Notes under the pieces: generated by a model
Databases searched by the model: none
What the model was told of the DNA's origin: nothing
The model's input: the letters and a program-made list of their open reading frames with translations, nothing else
Shown: positions 12,101 through 24,100 of the stretch, in pieces
Layout: every line of letters starts with the position of its first letter
Position numbering within the stretch: the stretch's first letter is position 1
Translations under genes and position numbers: made by a program
Assembly: GCF_012489685.1 (NCBI RefSeq)
Contig: NC_080043.1
Coordinates: forward strand, 67,697,920-67,761,919
Length of the DNA stretch: 64,000 bases
Source: Lotus japonicus
Lineage: Eukaryota; Streptophyta; Magnoliopsida; Fabales; Fabaceae
Direction: 5' to 3'

Positions 12101-15100
12101 TGGCTACAATAACTACGGTGGACGTGGTGGTCGTTCCAATCGTGGTGGACGTGGCAGCGATCGTTCCGTTCAATGTCAGATCTGCCACAAGTATGGCCAT
12201 GACGCAAGCATCTGTTATCATCGTGGTAGTTCTTCTTCTTCTGCGTCTCCTTCACACAGTGGTGTTCTACCACAGGCTGCCTTAGCCTCACTTCTTGGTT
12301 TCAATCCTAATTTTGGCATGCTACCACAGTTTGGTTACTCTCCTTTCAGAGGCATGTCTCAGTTTGGTTCCTCTGCACAGTTTGGAGTTCCGTTTACTGG
12401 AGCAGGATTTGGTGCTGGTTTTACCTATCCTTCAAGTGCTATGATGTATCCTACTGCACCTGCCTCTCTTCCCTTTGGCATGTTTCCTCGTGCTTCTGCT
12501 CCACATCCTCGAGCACCACAGGCGTTGCTCACAGGACCAACATCTTCTGCTTCTAACCTTGGCACTTGGTTTCCAGACTCAGGAGCAACACATCATGTCA
12601 CTCATGATGCCTCTGCAGTTTCAGATAGTGTGTCTGTGGCTGGTAGTGATCAAATCCTGATGGGAAATGGTAAAGGTTTGGCTATAAAATCTGTTGGTTC
12701 TGCCTCTTTTCCTTCTCCTTATCACACACAAACCACTCTTACTCTTAAAAACTTGTTGTTAGTGCCTGATATAACCAAAAACCTTGTGAGTGTTAGCAAA
12801 TTTGCCAAGGACAATGGAGTTTTCTTTGAGTTTCACCCTTTTCATTGTGTTGTTAAATCACAGGACACTTCTAGAGTTCTTCTTCGTGGCTCACTTGGCA
12901 AGGATGGCCTGTACTCCTTTGATGGCATGCACTCTTCCACATTTCTCAAGAATTCTCTTCCTGTTCAGTTTCCTTCTGTTTTTGCTGTTTCCAAGAATAA
13001 TTCTGATGTATCAAGTCCTAGTGACTCTGCCTTTAGTATTGTACCTAGCCAAAGTTCTTATGACTTATGGCATAATAGATTAGGGCATCCTCATCATGAG
13101 GCTCTGCACAATGCATTGTCCACTTGTAAGATTCCAATTCCTAATAAATCAAAATTTCATGTTTGTCATTCTTGTTGTGTTGCTAAGTCTCATCGTTTAC
13201 CATCCTCATCTTCTACTACTAGTTATTCTACACCCTTGGAATTAATTTTTACTGATCTTTGGGGTCCTGCATCGGTTGAAAGTACTTCTGGTTGCCTTTA
13301 TTTTCTAACTTGTGTAGATGCCTACTCTAGGTTTACTTGGATATATCCAATTAAGAAAAAGTCAGAAACCAGCTCAGTTTTTCTTCAATTCCAGGCAATG
13401 GCTGAGTTAAAATTTGGTACAAAACTGAAATCAGTACAAACTGATGGAGGTACAGAGTTTAAGCCTCTCATTCCTCACTTTGTCAAAACAGGTATAGATC
13501 ATAGAATTACATGTCCTCACACACACCATCAAAATGGAAGTGTGGAAAGAAAACATCGTTATATAGTGGAAACTGGTTTGTCATTACTAGCTTGTGCTAA
13601 CATGCCTTCCCAATATTGGGATCATGCTTTCCTTACAGCTGTCTTTCTCATCAATAGGCTTCCAACACCAGTTTTGAGTAATCTCAGCCCTTATCACAAA
13701 CTGTTTAAAGTTCCAGCTGATTACTCTATCTTGAGAGTGTTTGGAAGTGCATGCTATCCTCACTTGAGGCCCTATAATTCTTCCAAGTTAGAGCTCAGGT
13801 CTAGAGAGTGTGTGTTCCTTGGTTACTCTTCTTCTCATCAAGGATACAAATGTCTAGATAGTGATGGAAAGATTTATATTTCCAAAGATGTAAAATTCAA
13901 TGAATTCAGATTTCCTTACACTACATTGTTTCCTTCCTCTGTATCTGACTCCTTTTCTTTGGGAATTTCTTCTTGTATACCACTGGTCCCACATGGTCAC
14001 ACACTGGCTCCTCTCCAAGAGCAGCAACATTCTGCTCCAGTGGTTCCTTCTCCTCAGCCAGGTACACCTGTTTCTGCAGTTGGGTCTACTGCGTCTGTTG
14101 AGACCATGCCCTCTTTGCAGACTGCTTCAGGTGCTTCTCCAGCTGTTCCAGGCACTCCTACTTCCTCAGGGTCCATATTTCAGCAACCAGCAGCTGTTAT
14201 TTCTCAGGGAAATGTTCATCCCATGCAGACTAGAGCTAAGTCAGGGATTGTGTTACCTAGGCTTCACCCTACATTGCTTCTTACACAAGCTGAACCTACA
14301 ACAACTAAGCAGGCTTTGAAGGATCCTAAATGGCTTCAGGCTATGCAGGCTGAGTATGATGCTCTCCTTGCTAACAACACATGGACCCTTGTTCCTCTTC
14401 CTTCCAATAGAAGGGCAATTGGTTGCAAATGGGTGTTTAGGGTGAAAGAAAATCCAGATGGTTCTGTCAATAGGTATAAAGCTAGGCTAGTGGCCAAGGG
14501 GTTTGATCAAGTGCATGGTTTTGATTATGCTGAAACCTTCTCACCAGTTGTAAAGCCAGTCACAATCAGGCTTATTCTTTCCTTGGCTGTTACTAAACAT
14601 TGGCATATTCACCAACTTGATGTGAATAATGCCTTCCTTCATGGTGCCCTTCAAGAAGAAGTTTATATGGTACAACCACCAGGTTTTCAGCAAGAAGATA
14701 AGCAGCTGGTTTGCAAGCTTAATAAAGCTTTGTATGGTCTCAAACAAGCTCCAAGGGCTTGGTTTGAGAAATTGAGGGCTGCTTTGGTCAGAAATGGTTT
14801 CAAACCTAGCCGTTGTGATCCCTCTCTCTTCACTCTCCACACAGCAACAGATTGTGTTTATGTCCTAGTCTATGTTGATGATATAATCATCACTGGGAAT
14901 TCTCTTTCACTGGTTCAACAAATTGTTACTAAACTTGATTCAGAATTTGCTTTAAAGCAATTGGGCAAGTTGGATTATTTTCTTGGTGTACAAGTCCAAC
15001 ATCTTCAGGATAGATCTCTTCTTTTAACTCAGTCCAAGTATATTGGTGATTTGCTGGAAAGGGCAGATATGGCTGATGCTAAGGGGATCTCAACACCAAT

Positions 15101-18100
15101 GGTTAGTGGTGCAAAACTAAGTAAATTTGGTGCAGATTATTTTGAAAATCCAACTCTTTACAGATCTATAGTTGGGGCATTGCAGTATGCTACCTTGACT
15201 AGGCCAGAAATTAGCTACTCAGTTAATAAAGTCTGCCAGTTTCTTAGTCAACCTCTGGAAGAACATTGGAAGGCAGTGAAAAGGATTCTTAGGTATCTCA
15301 AAGGGACTATTCATCATGGTTTACACATTAGGCCCTGTTCTCTATCTTCACTAGTGTCTTTGGAGGCTTTTTGTGATGCTGATTGGGGCTCAGATCCTGA
15401 TGATAGGAGGTCCACTTCCGGATCTTGTATTTTCTTTGGTCCTAACTTGGTTTCATGGGCTTCCAAGAAACAAACTCTAGTAGCTCGTTCTAGCACTGAG
15501 GCAGAGTACAGAAGTCTGGCCAATACATCTGCAGAATTGCTTTGGATTCAATCCTTACTTCATGAGCTTCATGTTCCATTTTCTACTCCAAGAATTTACT
15601 GTGATAATATGGGAGCAGTGGCCTTAACTCATAATCCTGTGTTGCACACCCGCACCAAGCATATGGAACTTGATATCTTCTTTGTCAGGGAAAAAGTTCT
15701 CAATAATTCTCTTCATGTGCAGCATGTGCCTTCTATTGATCAGCTTGCTGATATATTCACCAAGGCTCTTTCTCCTACTCGTTTTGAGGCTCTTAGAAAC
15801 AAACTCAATGTGTGTGAGAAACTGGTTTCCCACCCACCTTGAGTTTGCGGGAGGATATTAGAGTACATTGTATGAATGTGTACAGAGTTACACTTTAGTA
15901 GTTGCTGACTGTACTAACAGTCAGCACTAGGGTTGTTATAATGAGCTGGCAATTCAGTTAGGCTATGCGGTTATGCTTAGCTGTCAACTGAGTCAGTTAG
16001 ATGCTTAGCTGTCAACTGAGTCAGTTAGAGTTTGAGTTTGTTAAGCTTGTTGAACAAGCTATAGAGTTCTATATAAGTTGTAATCAGTCTCTTGTATCAT
16101 TAGCTTTTCAATCATCAATGATAAACACTTTTTACAATTCTGAGTTTCTCTAACATGACCAGAGACAACTCTGCTAATTCAACCAAGTGGATTATGTCCA
16201 TATTTACTAATGTCTCACAATCTAGTCGCTCCTATAGTATGCCCTTCATCTTTTCTAAACAAAAGCAGAATGTTCGAATGCACATAAACCAAATCCCCGT
16301 CTCTTATTAGGTTACTTTGTTTACCTTCAAAAATGTAACAGAGTATATACTCTAACTCCTCACACGAGACAAAGAACAAGGCTGTGCAACAAACTTGTAG
16401 ACAAAAATACCCTTATTTAATTATTTAATACTACTACCACTAAATGAATCACATTAATTCCACTCTCTCCCTTCCCATGCTTCAATTATGCGTGTAAACT
16501 ATAAAGGGTAATCTTGTAAAGTTAATATATGTTATTATTTTATCAAATTCAAGTATATAAATTGAGGACAAATTTAATGCTAGCAACTACATTAACTATA
16601 TTTCCTAATATAGTTGAGGTACTTATTTGGATCTTATAATAAAAGTGAGGTTCAACGTCTAAGGGTATTGATCATATGTTCAGCAATTAATTACATCAGG
16701 TAAGCATGAAAGTTAAGAACTCAGCAGCCAATTAAATGTATATGGTCAAAACTAAAGATTCACCTGAAAAATAATTCAGTTCTCTTGAAAATTTGATTAA
16801 ATTTCCTTTTCCGATTGAAAGAATCAAGTTTTTCCTGACATCTTTGAAAAACTTCAGCCATATTGATCTTAAGTTCCTCCAACTTCACCTGATAAAAAAC
16901 AAAAGGTTAATAATCAAAAACATTAAAGCAATAATAGTAATAATAATAATAATAAACGATGGTTACAATATTAAGACAAAAACAATCAACTTCAACCCAC
17001 AAAGTGCCATCATTTGCCGCTATGCTACATCAAAATCATACTTCGCCTTTCAAAAAAAAAATCAAAATCATATTTTCAAAAGGTAGCATCTTTTTCAGTG
17101 GTTACTCAGGTTTTCTCTTAAGAGACTAATTATAGGAAAATCTTGTAAAAGCAAAAGAAAACATTAGAAAAATAAAATGCTTGCTCACATCTGCTTTCCA
17201 ACACCACAGCATGCCAGATAAAGAAAACACATTTTTATGAAGCAAAGAAAAATGTTCAGGCATGTTGGTTAACTATATTTTAGGAGGAAATTTCAGTAAA
17301 AGGCATGACTAAGGGACATGGATGCACCAATATCTAGATTCAAGTAAGTAGCAAAATTTAAATAGGCCGAAATTTGACATAAAAGAAATCCAATAACCTC
17401 ATCCAAATGAATATGACCAACAAGGCCAGCATCAATTTCAGAACCTTTACGTTTCCGCTGTTGTTGGTATCTGCAGCCAAAAGACAGTTGCCAAAAGAAA
17501 ACATTAATACATACCATCCCTAAACTATAACAACCTGTTCATTTCATGCATAGATTATATGTTTTACAACCAACAAAATAAGGAGTCGACAGGTATAAGT
17601 GCAATTGACAATATTTACAGACAACTCATACCATAAGACATAAAGTAATAAATAGACAATGGTTGATCTATTCCTAAACAATAACACAATTATTCTTAGA
17701 TAAAAGATATGTGCAGAATAAAGCCGCAAAGAATAACATAAAAAGAGGAAACTTACTCAACAATGAAATCTACAGCTGTGTCCTTAAGGCTGACTTTTCT
17801 CAATTGATTTTTAACCGCATACGCTGCATTTTCCCGGCAATAACTCCTTCCACAATCACAGTCATTCAAGTATAAAATTACTCGGCGATCAATTGGTTCA
17901 TTTCGAAAGTGGACCTTGCAGAGTAGTATTTCCTGAAGATAAAATGCATTGATAAAAAAAATCAAGACTAAACTCTATTCCAGAGATATGAAAAAAAAAA
18001 TGTCCATAAAACGCATAGATGAAAATATTACCTTCATAAGTTCCCAAGAACAATTGCTGCTAGGACTAGCATCAAGAACTGCCTTATATGCAGGATTTGA

Positions 18101-21100
18101 CATTGCAGTTGCAGCTAAGACACCTACAGGCTCACCAGCAGGGAATAAGTAGCTAGCATTGTCTCCGGCTTTTAACCCATACTCGAACTGAATGATGGAA
18201 TTACTACATACATTTCGCACAGTTCCATCATAACAAACTACAACATCCCGAAGGATGGCCATCAAGTTTTTAAATAAAGTTCCAGGCTCAGACAATCCTC
18301 TTGAAGAGCGAACCATTATCTCTCTTGTGGAAATTGAATGTACTAACTCTTCAAATGGGTCCAAACCATGGAAAAAACAACCTCTGAGTAATCCATATTC
18401 AGCTGAGGGATAACCATCTCCATCATAGTCACATTTTAATTTAAAATGTGACGCAACATCCTCCAACAACCCCTTGGAATACAGTCGCCCTCGCACAAAG
18501 AGTTGCTGCCCAAGGAACCCTATCTGTTGTGTCACCTTATCAAGAGCTGATTTACTTTTGGAATCAATCATATCCCCAAGTCGGGATGATTTTGAAGCAA
18601 ATTTTATAGCAGGAAGTTCAATGTCTTGCATGTGCTTCTCTAATTGCTGTGCCACCAACTCATTGTATATAAACCTCAACTGATACAACAGTGGGGAAAC
18701 TTTCCCTATGTTTCTGTCTGTAATCCTTTTCACGGCCCCAGATATTGAAAAGTCATGTAAGCCAACGCTAAATCCATTACTGAATATGCATTCCATCAAA
18801 AACGGTTGTAACACATCAAAGAAATTCAATGCCTCTTGAGGACCCTTCCCAAAGAACACTGACGCTGCTATTTCATTTATAACTGCAGGAAGAACATCCC
18901 TACCCAAATCAAATCCTAAGATATCACTCTCCCTAATCAAGTAACGTCCCCCAGTACAATCAAAAGATAAAGGCAAAGCACACTGCAAAATTTGGGTTGA
19001 TGTCCAATAACAATCACCAGAACCGGCCTTCAGCAAAGCAGGCTGTGGCAAAGGCAAGGAAAGAAACATTGCCAATTGATTAGCTGCTGCTCTATCCATA
19101 AAACCTTTCTTCACTAACATCTTCAGTGACAATAAGGAATCCGAGGATAATTGTAGGTTCAGATTACCACTGTGAGAGCTGAGGAGCTGTTTCTCCACCG
19201 AGAATAGCTCCACTACTTCAGCCTTAGCAGCAAGTGACTGTGGATAAAATAGATGGACACAGTCACCATCAAAATCAGCTCCAAGGGGTCCACAAATTAA
19301 AGGATTTATCTTCACTGTGTGGTCATCATGTATGTAGACTACAAGTGCTTGTAATGAGTGTTTGTGAGTTGTAGGTGGTCTGTTAATGAAGACGATATCC
19401 CCATCCATTATCCTTCTATGAACTATCTGACCAGGCTTAAGATATGTGTGCCCCTTTGAGCCCTCCCTCAGTGAGTAAGTTGACACACCTTCCTTGTAGG
19501 CCAGACACAAATTTTCATCAACCAACTTCTGTAAATAACACATATTATGGGAATTTACTCTCTCTTCAAACGTTATCCTCTGAGCAATTTCATGCGGAAT
19601 TCCTACTTCATTTATCCTCTTGTACCCATCTCCAGTTATCACACTCCTTGAAGAAAAACCTGAACCCTTACTTATAAATAGACTTTTCATTTTATCAAGC
19701 CATGCTTTGTTTGATGCATCACTCAGCTCTTTATTGACACCGAAGTGTGTTTCTATATCACGGGCAGGTTTAGCACAGCCCCTAATTTGAAGATACTGAT
19801 CAACCACAGACTGCAAGTCATTTGCTTCCACTTGATGAGACTCAAAGTTTGGTTCACCAGATCTTGAACTTCTGATGACTTCAACCTTCCTGAGCAATTT
19901 TCTCAGAAATGTCATGGAAGGATCCTGCAAAGCAAGAAAGATAAGTTACTTTCAAGAGCACTATAAAATAATTTTACAAAGCAACCAATCACATTCTCAT
20001 TTCCTCACCGAAGACATGACACTGACGCCATCGGAAACAACAGGCACAGACAAGCAATTTGGTGGTACAGGAAGATACTTTATTACATATCCATCTTGAG
20101 GAAAATATCCTTTTCCAGCTAGTTTTTTCTTGGTTTCTAGAGGAAATCTCTTGATCATTTCCATCACCTGTTAGATATGTAGTGAGTCAACTATAAATCA
20201 AAAGCCAATGACAAAGTTCCCCTGAAACGTATAACAGCTAGAACTGAAACTCTCAAGTATAGACCTCAGACAAAGCAAAAACATTTTACAAGTATCAATT
20301 TCAAATCATATCGAAAATGCAAATACCAATTCAAGCTGCGAGATGAAATCAAAAAATAAAATGGTCAAGCTAATATCAGGTCCCACTATAAAGATCCGTG
20401 AATTAAAAGGAGCATTACACCGTTCGTAGGCAACAGAAGAAATAAAGAACAGATAGAAAAGAGATTAACTTTATCGAGTCTGGCTCTTCTCTATGAATCT
20501 GAATCAAATACAATTGCAGAACCAAAAGATAAGATGTGGAATGGAAAAAATGAAAAACACAGAATGGTGTTTCTCACAGTTGACAGCTCCAGGAAATTTG
20601 AAAGTCCTGAGCCTCCAACCAATCTCTACTTCAAGTATAAAACCTAATTACTAATATTTCCCTCCAATCATTTATACCCTATCATCTCTCCCACTCGAAC
20701 TAAATTAAATGTTCCAACTAACTATTAGAGTCTAAATAACTATTATGGTCTGCTAAAAGATATCTTTGAATTACCGAGGGTGAAAATGACCAAGCCCAAT
20801 GATAATGTCACATCCAAAATATGCAATTTATAAATGACTCACTTTGAAGGATGCTTGTATGTGGATTGCAACATGACATTTTAAAGAACATTGTTGGAGT
20901 ATGCAGTTACTATACTCCTGTTGAACAGAATTATGAACTCTGTTACTATTAATTAAGCTGCTGTAACAGCTTGTATTAGCACATGGATGCACATAGAAAG
21001 TTGTGATTCGTTAGTTGCTCACTGATTAGTATATAGTTGAACACATGGTCTCAAGGTTATTCATTCAATAAAATAAGAGATTCAGTTCATGGTCTCCCTT

Positions 21101-24100
21101 TCTCTCACTCTAAATGAAATCAGACAAACACATACATAGACAGTCATGAGGACATGTGAAAAGGAAAAAGAGAAAAATATGAATCATAGATGCCAAAAAA
21201 TAGAGAATACTGAAAGAAAAAACATAAAGTAAATTAGATATATAAAACCAAACAAGTAAAAGAAACTAGCCACTGTAAGAACCACAGCAACAATGAAAAG
21301 CAGTAGAAATCGAACCTCACAAGGAAGCAAAGCTCGAGTATGATCAACCTCATAACGATAGCCATATTTGTCCAAAAACCTCCAAAAACCATCCTGCATC
21401 TTTGACTTAGACACTTTAAGTACTAAGTAGCAAGCTCCATCACCTGTTTTGACTTCCCGTATAGAAACTTGTGCAGCATTAGGCTCCTAAAAGGGAAGAA
21501 ATACAGATCTCAGGCACCTTGGATAGGAAATAGTGAAGAACTAGTTGAACAATAAATTGATCATTAATAAGAGAAAGCAGCATAACCAAAGCAGAGATTA
21601 AGTAAACGGAGGACAAAGAAATTTATAGAAAAACTGTTTTCACATCCCTTCGGGTTCTACATATGACACCTTTATAAGATAGAGCAAAGGAAACAAAACG
21701 CCATTTGGATGCAATGGACAATCTTGTCCCGAAAAAGGCCGTATTATAGTTAAGATATAGTCAAGATCAATATCCACTGCTAGAAATGTAACTAGAAAGA
21801 AGATTATCAGAGAGAATTCTGTATTTTCATTTTTAATGAATACAATAGTACAGTGCTACTTATAGGAAGTAGTAGCTGGCACTATAATCTAGGTTTCTGT
21901 TACAAGTTACAACAGAGTGCTGAGTCAGCATAACAGAATCATAACAAAGCTATTCTGTTTTAACTATAGCATGACTTAGCACTAACACAAATACAACGGA
22001 AGCTTACATAATAAATACAACGCTAAATAAACTCTAACATTCACCCAGCTGGAGGACTTTTAGCTTTGTTCTGAGATCAGCAAATATTTGCTTGGAGAAT
22101 GCTAACATTCACGCAGCTACATGTACATGAGCTGGAATATGAGATGATGAGAGTCTTAGACTGAAAAGCACAGCCATTGTGCTTTAACTGAAAACAACTG
22201 GGGTAGAGTTAGCAATACCAAGTTCACTAAGAAGTGATTGTATCCATACAATCTCAGTTGCTGTAAGTGCTAAATTTCTATATTCGGCTTCAGCACTGGA
22301 TCTTGCAACAAGGGACCTGGAAATATTTATTGGGGGGACCAAAAGCTATAAAAAAAAATTGAGGGGCCAATTTAGGTGCGACCCTATATTACAAGGACCT
22401 GGAGCGTATTTAACCCTACAGAAATTTAGTGGCAAACAATAATATTAACAAAAAGCACAAAAACTAATCCCTACAGAAAAGGAGGAAAATGTCATAATCA
22501 ACCGTAAGAACACAAAACTCATTACAGAATATCTAATTCCAGGGAACATCTGCAAGAATAGAATCTATTTTTAAATTTCTAATAAAAAAGAAGTGTATTT
22601 AAATATTGACAGCTCCTGTCCTGCCTAGTAAAACCTAAAGATCCAAGCATTGTACAGGACTGTGTTACCAGGGCCTAAAAGGAAAAATCATTTACTTGTC
22701 TGTCCATGTTAAAGGAAAAAAGAACAATATTATTATCATCTTAATTTCACACTTCTCCGGTGCAATCTAAATACTCCCTAGCCTTAATCCGTGATACAAT
22801 ATTAAAAATGTACCCATTTTAAAACAAATTCAAATATGAAACTATGTGACAACGGACAATATGTCAATAAGAAAAAGGATATTATATGATAGGTTCATGC
22901 TAACCTGACAGCAGGGAGACAATAACCTCTGTGCCAAACCACTGCTTGAAGATGGAAACTGAAAAGTTGTGAACCAGTACGATCAACAATACAAATGGCA
23001 GAAACAATTTACAGTACAGTACTACAAACAGTTTTCTGTAAAGAAAAGTATGCAATATTTTTTTCTTTAAAAAAAAAGTTAAGGCAGAAAATGGGTTATG
23101 TAAAACAACTAATTTGCAATTAATTACTTAATTAATTATTGACTACTTATGCACATAAAGGACATTTAGTAACTTGAGTATTAAACTTAATTCATAAACT
23201 TAAACTAAATTGAACCAAATTTGTTACAAAGTAGCACTATATGCTGATATGCCAGCCTAGGTTGTCAATCCCTGCAGGATCCCGCAAGATCCCGGTATCC
23301 CATCCCATCTCAGCCAAGTACTAGGATGACCACCACCGTCCCATCCCACTTTGCTGTCCCGTCCCCATTATCGGCATTTCCCGCACAATCCCGGAAGGGT
23401 CTGACGTTTTCAAAGATGTACTCCAATTTTAAACATTGAAGTTTTTTTAGGGCATTTCCAGTTTTTTGTGATGACAAAAAATGCTAGATGGGAGAAAGAG
23501 TTCGACCCTCTCCTCACTTCCGCTGCACTCTTTTCCCTTTTATATTTAAGACATAAAAGCTAATAGACATGGCAAAAAGCAGAAGGATGTCAAGTTCATA
23601 TTCCAGTTGAGTGATACCTTGGTTTTCTTCATCTTTAAACAGTTTAAGCAGACCAGGCTCAGCATTTTCTTTAATTCACTAACATGACTAGGATGATATA
23701 TTGGAACTGGAAGCTCAATATATCCAAAGTGACCTGAAAATTAATATTGATACAACATTAGTTCATCGCAAATGCATCCTTTTTCTACCATTGACATAAA
23801 AATACCAAAAATAAGAAAACAGACCTTCACATTTTCCTGCTTCAGAAGTACCACAAGATTCACATCTGCCATATTCAAGGGGTAGCCCAAGGAATGGATT
23901 TGAAAGCTGACTAGCATGACTAATTGAGGAGTCACTTATCGATGCTGTACACTATCAACCAAGAAAAAGAAAGAAATTTGTCAATAAATTTATCGAATCC
24001 AATAAATTATTAAATAGGGCATAACATCATAGTAAGGCTTATATACATATACGTTTATCAGAAACTATTTTTAAGTTTGGTGAGAATTTAAAAAAAAAAA

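Larger units (their letters stand above)
10816..16155 (+). mobile_element. Full-length Ty1/copia LTR retrotransposon in NRPE1 intron 10
   Basis: Complete element of 5340 bp: LTR, primer binding site, one gag-pol frame, polypurine tract, LTR. The 5 bp target duplication TGACC is perfect (10811-10815 and 16156-16160). The LTRs are 300 bp each and differ at a single base (C at 10972, T at 16012). It is antisense to NRPE1. One difference in 300 bp and an unbroken long frame mean a recent insertion; at the commonly used grass rate of 1.3e-8 per site per year that is roughly 0.1 million years, which is only indicative for this lineage. It appears capable of coding for all its own functions. Confidence 0.97.

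Noticed and set aside
20884..21130. Possible solo copia LTR (TGTTGGAGTATGC start) in NRPE1 intron 5
   Set aside because: No convincing 3' terminus or target duplication; AT-rich leader-like sequence alone is not enough.
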